This document shows, piece after piece, positions 10,913 to 19,196 of a stretch of 64,000 bases of DNA (within the stretch, counting starts at the first letter, position 1; each line of letters begins with the position of its first letter). A program made the position numbers and the translations under genes. The notes under the pieces are model-generated. The model was not told the origin of the DNA. It did not search any database and saw only the letters and a list, made by a program, of their open reading frames with translations. Source of the stretch: Rhodococcoides fascians A25f (lineage in GTDB: Bacteria > Actinomycetota > Actinomycetes > Mycobacteriales > Mycobacteriaceae); contig NZ_CP049744.1 of NCBI RefSeq assembly GCF_000760935.2, positions 1,832,501 through 1,896,500 of the forward strand, given 5' to 3'.

Positions 10913-11914
10913 ATGTCTACTTCGCGTGACCGCGCCCTCGGGGCCTTCTACGGACTGGCACTGGGCGATGCCCTGGGAATGCCGACGCAATCGATGCGCC
11001 GGGAGGACATCGTCGAGGATTACGGACAGTTGCGCGGATTCGTTGCCGCCGGTCCGCGTCAGCTCATCGCGCACGGTATGTCGGCAGGCTCGATCACCGA
11101 CGATACCGAGCAGGCGATCATGTTGGCGCAGTTGATCGTCGACGGTGACGGTGTGGTCGATCCCTCGGCTTTCGCCCGCGCCTTGATCGCGTGGGAGTCC
11201 GAGATGTCCGCGCGCGGATCGCTGGATCTGCTGGGACCGTCCACCAAGCGAGCCGTGGAACGGATACTCGACGGCTCCGATCCGAACGAGGCGGGCAAGT
11301 TCGGCAGCACCAACGGTGCGGCCATGCGAATCACACCCGCGGCAATTGCGGCATCGTTGGACGGCGGTATCGTGCCGTTCGTCGACGCGATCTACAGTTG
11401 CAGCTTCGTCACCCACAACACCTCTCTCGGAATAGCTTCCGCCGCAGCGGTTGCCGGTGCCATCAGTGCCGGGATCGCAGGTGCCGAGTTGCACGAGGCG
11501 GTCGACATCGGTGTCGCCGCCGCCACCGAGGGGGCCACCCGTGGATATTGGGTCGCCGGCGGAAACATCGCAGCCCGTATTCGTTGGGCAGTCGAGCTGG
11601 TCGGCAAGTCCGCCGACAGGCACATCACGGACACAGTGGCAGACGTCATCGGCACGTCCGTCGCGTCACAGGAATCAGTGGTAGCGGCCTTCGCATTGGC
11701 CGTTGCGTACGACGACCCATGGGACGTCGTACTGGCAGCCGCCACCATCGGCGGCGACACCGACACCATCGCAGCGATAGCAGGTGCTGTCCGCGGTGCC
11801 GTCGGTGGCCTGGCAGCGTGGCCCGGCGAAGCGATACGAACGGTAACCGACGTGAACAAGCTCGATCTGGAGCCCATCGTCGATCGACTGCTCGCTCTCC
11901 GTAACACGAACTGA
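10913..11914 (+). CDS. ADP-ribosylglycohydrolase (DraG/ARH) family protein
   Basis: 333 residues, all of the ARH fold. Metal-binding motifs are present: SITDDTE (about residues 60-66) and the C-terminal GGDTDTIAAIAG. The protein begins ALGAFYGLALGDALG, the family's opening helix. DraG-like members hydrolyse the N-glycosidic bond of ADP-ribose. Members linked to sugar kinases and nucleoside carriers, like E. coli YegU, more likely cleave a small nucleoside-type substrate. The downstream permease and PfkB kinase favour that reading: import, glycosidic cleavage, phosphorylation of the freed sugar. This is inference from context. Confidence 0.88.
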   Translation: MSTSRDRALGAFYGLALGDALGMPTQSMRREDIVEDYGQLRGFVAAGPRQLIAHGMSAGSITDDTEQAIMLAQLIVDGDGVVDPSAFARALIAWESEMSARGSLDLLGPSTKRAVERILDGSDPNEAGKFGSTNGAAMRITPAAIAASLDGGIVPFVDAIYSCSFVTHNTSLGIASAAAVAGAISAGIAGAELHEAVDIGVAAATEGATRGYWVAGGNIAARIRWAVELVGKSADRHITDTVADVIGTSVASQESVVAAFALAVAYDDPWDVVLAAATIGGDTDTIAAIAGAVRGAVGGLAAWPGEAIRTVTDVNKLDLEPIVDRLLALRNTN

Positions 11915-11944
11915 CACAGTTCGACTCACCCTTGGAGCACAACC

Positions 11945-13411
11945 ATGACCTCATCCGCTTCCACGTCTGCATCGGACACGACAGTCGACGTATTGTCGCT
12001 GGAAACTAGGGGGATCGAGCCCGTTCCGGACGACGAGCGCAACGGTAACCCGCTGCAGTTGTTCTGGGTGTGGTTCGCCGCGAACATCTCCATCCTCGGT
12101 CTACCGCTCGGGGCAACCCTGGTGGTCTTCACCGGTCTGAACATCTGGCAAGCATTGATTGTGGCGCTGGTGGGCGCGGCGGGTTCGTTCGCCATCGTCG
12201 GAATCGTGTCGATTGCCGGTAAACGTGGCGGGGCACCCAGTCTCACGTTGTCGCGGGCAACCTTCGGGGTGCGCGGAAACATCGGCCCCACACTGGTCTC
12301 ACTGATGTCGCGACTCGGCTGGGAAACCGTCAACACCACGACCGCGGCATTTGTACTGCTGTCGATCTTCACACTGATCTTCGGTGGATCCGGCGTCGCG
12401 AAAGATCATGCCGTCGTCACGATCGTGTCCATCGTCGTCTTCATCGTGCTGACACTGGTGGTCAGCGGTCTGGGGCATGCGGCGATCCTCGTCATTCAAC
12501 GCTGGTCGACGTGGATCTTCGGTGCGCTGAACATCTTCGTCGCGATCTTCCTGATCGCCACCGTCGACTGGACTGCAGTGACCAGTACTCCGGCCGGATC
12601 CATCAGCGCGATGGTCATCGGGGTCGGAACCATCGCTGCCGGAACAGGTATCGGTTGGGCGAATGCCGGAGCCGACATGTCGCGGTACCAGCGAAAGAGT
12701 GTGGGAGCCGGCTCGTTGGTGCTCTCCAGCGCGGCCGGAGCCGGAATTCCTCTCGTTCTGCTGATCGGACTCGGCGCGCTGCTGTCGGCAGGCGACAACA
12801 GCCTTGCGTCCGCATCGGATCCGGTTGCGGCAATCCGAGAAATTCTGCCGGCTTGGATGGCCGTTCCGTATCTGATCACCGCATTCGGCGGATTGCTGTT
12901 GTCCAACCATCTTTCGGTGTATTCGGCCAGTCTCACGACGTTGACCCTCGGTTTTCGGATCAAGCGGGTCTATGCGGTCGGAGTCGACGTGTTCGTCACG
13001 TTCGTCGGCGCCATCTACTTCATGCTTATCTCCGACGGTTTCTACGGCCCGTTCATCACGTTCATCTCGGTTCTGGCAGTTCCGCTCACAGCGTGGCTCG
13101 GAGTGTTCATGTCCGACATGATCAAACGAAAGACGTACGACGCGGCATCGATCATGAACGTGGGCAACACCAGTCGCTACTGGTACACCGGAGGAGTCAA
13201 CTGGTACGCCTTCGCGAGCTGGGCGGCGGGAATCGTGGTGGGCTTTCTGTTCACTGCGATCACGGTGGACGGCGACGTGATCTACACCGGACCGCTGTCC
13301 GGCAGCTGGATCGGTGACAACGGACTCGGCTGGGTGGCATCGTTCGTGATCGCCGCCGGGCTCTATCTCGTCACCGGTGGAGCGCGGCGAACCGAGACGG
13401 TTTCTCGGTGA
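11945..13411 (+). CDS. NCS1 family cytosine/purine permease
   Basis: 488-residue polytopic membrane protein with about 12 hydrophobic helices. It starts after GGAGCACAACC. The N-terminal cytosolic region ends in GIEPVPDDERNGNPLQLFWVWFAANI, a pattern typical of NCS1 carriers, followed by LPLGATLVVFTGLN and GRAGGAP-like (KRGGAPSLTLSRATFG) segments. It is expected to import a nucleobase, nucleoside or related base with a cation. It lies between the ADP-ribosylglycohydrolase and PfkB genes, and its stop codon overlaps the kinase start (GTGA). It takes the position filled by the NHS-type carrier YegT in the E. coli locus. Confidence 0.9.
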   Translation: MTSSASTSASDTTVDVLSLETRGIEPVPDDERNGNPLQLFWVWFAANISILGLPLGATLVVFTGLNIWQALIVALVGAAGSFAIVGIVSIAGKRGGAPSLTLSRATFGVRGNIGPTLVSLMSRLGWETVNTTTAAFVLLSIFTLIFGGSGVAKDHAVVTIVSIVVFIVLTLVVSGLGHAAILVIQRWSTWIFGALNIFVAIFLIATVDWTAVTSTPAGSISAMVIGVGTIAAGTGIGWANAGADMSRYQRKSVGAGSLVLSSAAGAGIPLVLLIGLGALLSAGDNSLASASDPVAAIREILPAWMAVPYLITAFGGLLLSNHLSVYSASLTTLTLGFRIKRVYAVGVDVFVTFVGAIYFMLISDGFYGPFITFISVLAVPLTAWLGVFMSDMIKRKTYDAASIMNVGNTSRYWYTGGVNWYAFASWAAGIVVGFLFTAITVDGDVIYTGPLSGSWIGDNGLGWVASFVIAAGLYLVTGGARRTETVSR

Positions 13412-14331
13412 CTCCACGATTGATCCACACCGGTCAGGTGATCGTCGACGTGGTGATGGCCGTACCCGAAGTGCCGGTTCCGGGAGGTGACGTCGTGGCG
13501 ACGTCACTGAACGAGACCGCGGGCGGTGGACTCAATGTGATGGTCGCTGCGATTCGTGACGACCTGCCGGTGATCTTCGCCGGCAGATACGGGTCCGGCC
13601 ACTACGGTTCGATCGTCCGTGAAGCTCTGTCTTCCAGCGGTGCTCTTGTCGTCAACGCTGTTCCTGCTGAGCAGGACTCGGGATTCTGCATCGCCCTCGT
13701 CGATGCGAACACCGAGCGCACGTTCGTGACCTACCCTGGGGCCGAGGCGGAACTGAGCATCGGGGACCTCGAGGCGGCAGGGGTACGGAGTGCGGACTCG
13801 GTGTACATCACCGGCTACGGGTTGGCGCACGAGAGCAACGCCGCGGCACTGACCGCGTGGCTACCGACGCTACCCGCGGACGTCACGGTGCTGTTCGATC
13901 CGTCCCCGTTGATCGCCACGCTGAACCGCGACGTGGTGGACGCCGTTCTCGCCCGTGCCGACATCGTGAGCGTGAATCTACGCGAGGGCATGCTCATGAC
14001 GGATGAGGTCGATATCGACTCCATCGCAGCCGAATTGGTGACGAGGGTGCGGCCCGATGCGGCGGTGGTAGTCCGTACCGGTCCGGACGGTTGTCGAATC
14101 GCGGGCGGTGGACGAACGTCGCAATCGGTTCCGGGGTTCGAGGTGCAGGCGGTGGACTCGAACGGTGCGGGCGATGCTCACGCCGGGGTGTTGTTGGCGG
14201 GACTCTCCCGTGGACTCGGTCTGTACGACGCGGCGCTGCGGGCCAATGCTGCTGCAGCACTTGCGGTCACCGAGCGAGGACCGGCGACGGCTCCGCTTCG
14301 ATCACGTACCGACGGGTTGGTCGGAGAGTGA
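13408..14331 (+). CDS. PfkB/ribokinase family sugar or nucleoside kinase
   Basis: 307 residues starting at a GTG that overlaps the permease stop by four bases, so translation is coupled. The N-terminal substrate region has GGGLNVMVAA. The C-terminal signature DSNGAGDAHAGVLLAGL contains the catalytic Asp and the GAGD anion hole. The family phosphorylates ribose, nucleosides or related sugars with ATP. In this module it would phosphorylate the sugar released by the glycohydrolase, or the imported nucleoside itself. Its 3' end overlaps the convergent LacI gene by 30 bases. Confidence 0.9.
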   Translation: MTPRLIHTGQVIVDVVMAVPEVPVPGGDVVATSLNETAGGGLNVMVAAIRDDLPVIFAGRYGSGHYGSIVREALSSSGALVVNAVPAEQDSGFCIALVDANTERTFVTYPGAEAELSIGDLEAAGVRSADSVYITGYGLAHESNAAALTAWLPTLPADVTVLFDPSPLIATLNRDVVDAVLARADIVSVNLREGMLMTDEVDIDSIAAELVTRVRPDAAVVVRTGPDGCRIAGGGRTSQSVPGFEVQAVDSNGAGDAHAGVLLAGLSRGLGLYDAALRANAAAALAVTERGPATAPLRSRTDGLVGE

Positions 14332-15357
14332 GGGGGCCCTCCGTCCCGGAACCGTCGAGTCACGCACGACGAGTGTCGGTGTCAACGCCATCGAGGACGC
14401 CGGAAGTCCGTGGGTGACCGCCAGCAGCATTTCTGCTGCGCGCGTGCCGATTTCGCGGTGGGGGCTGTGAATCGTCGTCAGCGGAACGGTCAACTCGCTG
14501 CAGATCGAGATGTCGTTGTAGCCGACGACGGCTACGTCGCGTCCTGGCTGCAGCCCCGACTCACGCAGCACGCCGAGCACTCCGATGGCGCTGAAATCGT
14601 TGGTCGCGAAGATGGCCGTCGGCGGAGTCGGCAGCGCCAGAAGTGCGCTGGCCCCGCGTCTTCCGGCGTCGGGATCGAACCCCTCTTCCCGAACGTACTC
14701 GTCCGGGACGTCGATGCCGGCGTCGTGCAGAGCGGCGCGGCAGCCTTCGAGCCGGTCGATTCCGGTGCTGGCCCAGGCCGGACCCGACACGATGCCCACG
14801 CGAGTGTGGCCGAGTCGGGCGAGGTGTTCGCCGGCCAGGTAGCCGCCGCGATGGTCGTCGCACGTCACCGAGGCCATCCCGGGGTATCGACGGCTGACGA
14901 GGACGAATTTGATGCCCCGACGATGGAGGTTCTCGAGATTCTCACTGTCGAGGCGGGCGTCGCCGAAGATCAGTCCGTCGACGTTGCGGCCGACGAGAAG
15001 GTCGATCCGTCGTCGCTGCTGGACCGGATCGTCGTGGGTGTTCGCGACGAACGTCTCGTAGCCCGCGCGGTTGGCCGTTTCCTCGATCGCGTCGTACATC
15101 GCGGAGAGCACCACATCGGTCAGTCGTGGCACCAGGACGCCGAAGGCGGTGGATTTCTTCGTGGTCAGACTCGCCGCGTTGGGATTGGGCACGTAGTCCA
15201 TCTCGCGGGCCAGCTCGAACAGTCGCAGATCTCCGGCACTGGCGCCGGCCGGGTCGAGCGCGACGCGGCGCAGCGCTCGGGAAACGGTCGAGACATGCAC
15301 TCCCGCAGCAGCCGCGACCGTTTTGAGCGTGACGCTCCCCGAACTGGTGCTGTCCAC
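14302..15357 (-). CDS. LacI family transcriptional regulator
   Basis: 351 residues. The N-terminal HTH reads VTLKTVAAAAGVHVSTVSRALRR, then the hinge, then a periplasmic-binding-protein-like effector domain (about residues 65-335) with typical GYNDISI and LTTIHSP segments. It diverges from the formamidase-like gene, and a LacI-type operator sits in the space between them. A related site lies before the 16.6 kb operon. It therefore probably represses the pyridine carboxylate locus. This differs from Pseudomonas nic clusters, which use the MarR-type NicR. Effector unknown. Confidence 0.88.
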   Translation of the reverse strand: MDSTSSGSVTLKTVAAAAGVHVSTVSRALRRVALDPAGASAGDLRLFELAREMDYVPNPNAASLTTKKSTAFGVLVPRLTDVVLSAMYDAIEETANRAGYETFVANTHDDPVQQRRRIDLLVGRNVDGLIFGDARLDSENLENLHRRGIKFVLVSRRYPGMASVTCDDHRGGYLAGEHLARLGHTRVGIVSGPAWASTGIDRLEGCRAALHDAGIDVPDEYVREEGFDPDAGRRGASALLALPTPPTAIFATNDFSAIGVLGVLRESGLQPGRDVAVVGYNDISICSELTVPLTTIHSPHREIGTRAAEMLLAVTHGLPASSMALTPTLVVRDSTVPGRRAPSLSDQPVGT

Positions 15358-15423
15358 TTGCGGTTCCCCTCGATCATCCGTCGGACCTGCCCCGACCCCT
15401 GCTGGCCCCTAAGCTAGCACCGT

Positions 15424-15439
15424 GCGCAATCGTTTGCGC
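15424..15439. promoter_or_regulatory. LacI-type operator before the formamidase-like gene
   Basis: GCGCAATCGTTTGCGC: a 16-bp near-perfect palindrome centred on CG (seven of eight pairs match), the form expected for LacI/PurR-type repressors. It lies between the divergent lacI and amiF-like genes, 31 bases before the preferred ATG at 15470. The alternative upstream GTG at 15422 would place the operator inside the gene, which argues for the later start. Confidence 0.7.
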
Positions 15440-15469
15440 AATAAGTTGCCCCCGAGGAACGGACTTCTG

Positions 15470-16504
15470 ATGACAGGTTTGGGTGGTCTCAATCCATCGC
15501 CGACGTCTCTCACTCTCGGCCTGGTGCAGCAGCAGGTTCCGCTGATCACCAGCATGGCCGATGTGGACGAGACGACCGATCGCGTGTGCAGGCAACTGCG
15601 TGAGGCGAAGGCCGGGTTCGCCGCACTCGACCTCGTTGTGTTCCCGGAGTATTCGTTGCACGGTCTGCGGAAGTCCTCGTGGGCGTCCGACGAGGTGATG
15701 TGCGACATGGACGGTCCGCAGGTGGAGCGATTGCGTGCGGCGTGCCGCGAGTCGAAGGTCTGGGGGTGCTTCAGCATCATGGAACGCAACCCCGGCGGAG
15801 CGCCGTTCAACTCCGGAATCGTCGTCGACGATCAGGGGGAGATAGCCCTGTACGTTCGCAAACTTCATCCCTGGACGCCCAAGGAGCCCTGGGAGCCCGG
15901 CGACATCGGCCTACCGGTCTGCACGGGGCCGAAGGGTTCGGTGCTGTCGCTGTTGATCTGTCATGACGGGATGTTCCCGGAGATGGCGCGGGAGGCGAGC
16001 TACCGCGGTGCCAATGTGCTGCTGCGCACGGCCGGATACAAGTTCCCGCTTCGGCAGTCTTGGCGTATCACCAACGAGGCCAATGCATTCCACAACCTGG
16101 CGTTCACGGCCTCGGTCTGTTTGGCCGGGGAGGACGGCAACGGTATCCCGTCCATGGGTGAGGCGATGGTGTGCGACTTCGAGGGCACGATCGTCGAGCG
16201 CGGCGACTCCACCCCCGACCGGGTGGTGACGGTGTCGATCGAACCGGCCCGCGCCGATGCTGCCCGGCGCGAGTGGGGCGTGGAGAACAACATCTATCAA
16301 TTGGGGCATCGTGGGTACACCGCGCTCGACGGCGGGGCGCGCGATTGCCCGTACACCTACGTCCGCGATCTCGCCGACGGAACCTACCGAGTTCCGTGGG
16401 AGGACGAGGTTCGCATCGTCGACGGGACGTCGGAGGGGTACGGACCTCCGCGTCGAGACGGCAGTCCGATCGATACGGCCAGGGCCGGTCTGCGCGGCGA
16501 GTAA
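15470..16504 (+). CDS. formamidase-like (AmiF) nitrilase-superfamily amidase
   Basis: 344 residues, matching AmiF formamidase almost throughout: FPEYSLHGL with E60, VRKLHPWTPKEPWEPGD with K131, LLICHDGMFPE with C164, then ENNIYQLGHRGY and PWEDEV near the end. The Glu-Lys-Cys triad is intact and at nearly the same positions as in H. pylori AmiF. AmiF cleaves formamide to formate and ammonia. Here the gene sits in a pyridine-degradation locus where N-formylmaleamate must lose its formyl group, so an N-formyl amide may be the true substrate (inference). It is preceded by its own LacI-type operator and a GAGGAAC ribosome site. Start at ATG 15470 rather than GTG 15422. Confidence 0.88.
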   Translation: MTGLGGLNPSPTSLTLGLVQQQVPLITSMADVDETTDRVCRQLREAKAGFAALDLVVFPEYSLHGLRKSSWASDEVMCDMDGPQVERLRAACRESKVWGCFSIMERNPGGAPFNSGIVVDDQGEIALYVRKLHPWTPKEPWEPGDIGLPVCTGPKGSVLSLLICHDGMFPEMAREASYRGANVLLRTAGYKFPLRQSWRITNEANAFHNLAFTASVCLAGEDGNGIPSMGEAMVCDFEGTIVERGDSTPDRVVTVSIEPARADAARREWGVENNIYQLGHRGYTALDGGARDCPYTYVRDLADGTYRVPWEDEVRIVDGTSEGYGPPRRDGSPIDTARAGLRGE

Positions 16505-16612
16505 GGCGGAGGTTACGCGATCGGTGCCCGTGTAACGGTGCCATTAATTGGTCTTCGATTTGTTGGCCAATGCTCGACATCGAGCGTGAAACCCCCCTAT
16601 CGTCAGGGCTAC

Positions 16613-16638
16613 GCAATCGGTTGCACGACCGGTTGCAC
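16613..16638. promoter_or_regulatory. paired LacI-type operators before the pyridine-degradation operon
   Basis: GCAATCGGTTGC (16613-16624) is a CG-centred palindrome sharing the CAATCGnTTGC core with the site at 15424-15439. The nonamer CGGTTGCAC occurs at 16618-16626 and again at 16630-16638, giving a second, weaker half-site. They end 25 bases before the ATG at 16664, a good repressor position. Confidence 0.65.
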
Positions 16639-16663
16639 AGCAAGCGAAAGAAGGCTCGTTTCG

Positions 16664-17296
16664 ATGACTTCCCAGGTAGGCGACTCTCTGGAGCTCACGG
16701 ACCGCACCCGCCACGACATCGATTCGATGTCGTCGGGGGATGTGTACAAACTCTTGTCCTGTGCGGTGCAGCCACGCCCGATCGCCTGGATCTCCACAGT
16801 GTCCGGCACCGGTGTTCGCAACCTGGCACCGTTCAGCTTCTTCAACGTCGCGTCACGGAACCCGGCCACCCTGATGATCTCCATCGGTGAGCGCATCGGC
16901 TTTCCGGGCGAATTCAAGGACACGTTGGTCAATATCCGCGACACCGGCGAATTCGTCGTCAACATCCCGTCGGCGGAGACTGTGAACGCCGTGACCGCAA
17001 GTTTCGCGACAGTGGACGCGGACGTCGACGAGTTCGAGCTCTCGCACATGACGGCCGTTCCATCGGTGTCTGTCTCGGCCCCGTCGGTGCTCGAATCCCT
17101 GGTCTCTCTCGAATGCCGGACGCTCCAGGAAATCGCACTCGGTTCCGACACTCTCGTGCTCGGGACCGTCACGACGGTGACCAGCAGACCGGGGTTGCTC
17201 ACCGACGATCTGCACGTCGACACGCTCGAACACCGATTCCTCGGCAGGTTGGCCGGCCCGTTCTACACAACCGACATGAATCGAGTGGCGCAATGA
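16664..17296 (+). CDS. flavin reductase-like, FMN-binding split-barrel protein
   Basis: 210 residues. The segment RPIAWISTVSGTGVRNLAPFSFFNVASRNPATLMIS (about residues 39-74) is the conserved FMN-binding core of the DIM6/NTAB flavin reductase-like family, and LVNIRDTGEFVVNI follows. First gene of the pyridine-degradation operon; its stop codon overlaps the next start (ATGA). The NicC-like monooxygenase in the operon is single-component and needs no separate reductase, so the partner of this protein is unclear. It could reduce flavin for an enzyme elsewhere or bind FMN for another reaction. Start chosen after GAAAGAAGG; the frame is open to 16538 across the operators. Confidence 0.83.
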   Translation: MTSQVGDSLELTDRTRHDIDSMSSGDVYKLLSCAVQPRPIAWISTVSGTGVRNLAPFSFFNVASRNPATLMISIGERIGFPGEFKDTLVNIRDTGEFVVNIPSAETVNAVTASFATVDADVDEFELSHMTAVPSVSVSAPSVLESLVSLECRTLQEIALGSDTLVLGTVTTVTSRPGLLTDDLHVDTLEHRFLGRLAGPFYTTDMNRVAQ

Positions 17297-18186
17297 CCAC
17301 CTCGGCGCATCTGCGCGGCGTCGACGCTCGGCCGGTGGTCGATACGTTCGATATCGCTGTGGTGCAGACCAGTTCGCGAACCGGTGCCTGGCAGCAGAAT
17401 ATCGACGCGGTGAGCTCGGAAGTCCGTGTTCTCGCCGCCGGTGGCTCCAAGGTGATCGTGCTGCCCGAACTGTTCGCCAGCGGTTACGATCTCGGCAGCA
17501 TCGACGCGATGGCCGAGTCGGTGCCCGGCCGCACATCGATCGCGCTCGGAGAACTCGCCGCCGAGACCGATACGGTTCTGGTGACGGCAATGGTGTTCCG
17601 CGATTCCGAGGGAGTCGTCTTCGACAGCTCACTCGTCGTGGGTCCGGACGGTCTGCTTGCCCTGGGACACAAGCGGTTTCTGTGGGACCGTGAGAACGCG
17701 GTGTTCACCCCGGGTGCGCAGAGCGGTCTGCTGGTCGACACCCCGTTCGGATCAATCGGCGTCGTGATCTGTTACGAGGCAGGGTTTCCCGAGACCGTCC
17801 GCGATCTGGTGCAGCGAGGAGCCGATATCATCGCCGTGCCGTCGGCCTTCGGTCACGTCCGCCTGCACGTGTGGAAGCTGCTCACGCGATCCCGCGCACT
17901 CGAGAACGGTGTTGTCGTGGCCGCAGCGGGGCTCACCGGGCAGACCGGCGACGGACCGCGGTTCGCCGGACACAGCGTCATTGTCGGGCCGCAGGGCCGC
18001 ACCATCGTCGAGATGGCCGAGACCGTCGGATCGGTCTCGGCGACGGTCTCCAGACGCGAACTGCAAGACGCACGCGACGAAGTGCCCTATCTGAAAGATC
18101 TTGCCCGACTGGGCGGTATCACCGAGACACGAACGACCGAGAACGATCACGAGAGGAACCGAGATGTTCGATCTGCGATCAGCTGA
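17293..18186 (+). CDS. carbon-nitrogen hydrolase (nitrilase superfamily), candidate maleamate amidase
   Basis: 297 residues. Catalytic triad: E59 in VLPELFASGY, K127 in LGHKRFLWD, C160 in GVVICYEAGFPE. These enzymes hydrolyse amide or carbamoyl C-N bonds. It overlaps the flavin-reductase-like gene by four bases and nicX by 23 bases, so it belongs to the pyridine operon. In the known nicotinate route NicF, an isochorismatase-type enzyme, converts maleamate to maleate and ammonia; no such gene is present here, and this enzyme is a candidate substitute (inference). The second nitrilase-family enzyme of the locus is the AmiF-like protein. Confidence 0.85.
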   Translation: MTTSAHLRGVDARPVVDTFDIAVVQTSSRTGAWQQNIDAVSSEVRVLAAGGSKVIVLPELFASGYDLGSIDAMAESVPGRTSIALGELAAETDTVLVTAMVFRDSEGVVFDSSLVVGPDGLLALGHKRFLWDRENAVFTPGAQSGLLVDTPFGSIGVVICYEAGFPETVRDLVQRGADIIAVPSAFGHVRLHVWKLLTRSRALENGVVVAAAGLTGQTGDGPRFAGHSVIVGPQGRTIVEMAETVGSVSATVSRRELQDARDEVPYLKDLARLGGITETRTTENDHERNRDVRSAIS

Positions 18187-19195
18187 TCTGTTGCGCGCCT
18201 TCACCCGTCAGCTCGAGCTGTGCAAAGTTCAGCCCGGAGAACAGGTGGTGATTCTCGCGGAACCGTCGAGCCGTGGTGACTACATCTCGGCTGCTTTCGG
18301 AGCGGCCCAGAGCCTGGGCGCACAGGTACTCGCGGCCACCGTCCCGGGCGGCAGCCCCGCACCGATGCCCAGCACGCACACCGGTGCAGGCCCCGGGCTT
18401 GTCTCGGTCATGAACAGTTCGGTGGCTCAGGACATGCTCAAGGGTGCGGACCTGGTGGTAGACCTCACCAGTGAGGGCTTCATCCATGCGCCCATTCAGC
18501 AGGAAATTCTGGCCGCCGGCACGCGCATCATCTTCGTCTGCGACGCCCCGGACGTGTTGATCCGGAACATGCCGCAGGACGGCGACAAAGAACGGGTCCA
18601 GGCGGGGGTCGATCTGATCCGCAGCGGCTCGACCATGCGCATCACCAACGACGCTGGCACCGATCTGACCGTGCAGCTGAGCAATTCGCAGCCCGAGTTC
18701 CAGGTGGGCTTCGCCGACGACAAGGGCCGCTGGGATCACTGGCCGTCCACCATGGTGTTGTGTTGGCCGGAGATCTCGAATGGAAAGATCGTGCTCTCCG
18801 AGGGCGATATCTTGTTGCCGTTCAAGGAATACGTCCGGGACGAGACGACTCTGACGGTCACCAACGGCCACATCGACGAGGTGACCGGCGGGGGTGAAGC
18901 TGCATTGCTCAACATGTTCTTCGCGGACTCCAACGACAAGTGGGCGCGCTACCTGTCTCACATGGGCTGGGGACTGATGAAGACCGGCGACTGGTTCGCT
19001 GCGGCGATGTACGGCAAGGACGACATCATGGGCATGGACGCCCGAGCGTTCGCCGGCAGCTTCCTGTGGTCCACCGGCCCGCATCCCGTACTCGGCCGAG
19101 ATTCCTACGCGCACCTCGACATCGGAATGCGCGCCTGCACCGTATCCATCGACGGCATCGATGTCGTCACCGAAGGTCGATTGGTGGAGAGCTGA
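18164..19195 (+). CDS. nicX: 2,5-dihydroxypyridine 5,6-dioxygenase (NicX-like)
   Basis: 343 residues, close to the roughly 350 of Pseudomonas putida NicX. The enzyme opens the ring of 2,5-dihydroxypyridine with O2 to give N-formylmaleamate and needs Fe(II). Family blocks are evident: KGRWDHWPS, GDILLPFKEYVRDE, SHMGWGL, GMDARAFAGSFLWSTGP and AHLDIGMRAC. Residues H266, H317 and D319 align with the iron ligands H265, H318 and D320 reported for NicX. The ATG at 18164 follows GAGAGGAACC. The gene overlaps the nitrilase gene and is followed one base later by the NicC-like gene. It is the best marker for the pathway assignment. Confidence 0.87.
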   Translation: MFDLRSADLLRAFTRQLELCKVQPGEQVVILAEPSSRGDYISAAFGAAQSLGAQVLAATVPGGSPAPMPSTHTGAGPGLVSVMNSSVAQDMLKGADLVVDLTSEGFIHAPIQQEILAAGTRIIFVCDAPDVLIRNMPQDGDKERVQAGVDLIRSGSTMRITNDAGTDLTVQLSNSQPEFQVGFADDKGRWDHWPSTMVLCWPEISNGKIVLSEGDILLPFKEYVRDETTLTVTNGHIDEVTGGGEAALLNMFFADSNDKWARYLSHMGWGLMKTGDWFAAAMYGKDDIMGMDARAFAGSFLWSTGPHPVLGRDSYAHLDIGMRACTVSIDGIDVVTEGRLVES

Positions 19196-19196
19196 C

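Noticed and set aside
12299..13507. 402-residue minus-strand frame opposite the NCS1 permease
   Set aside because: Shadow frame in GC-rich DNA; Arg/His-rich with no family resemblance.
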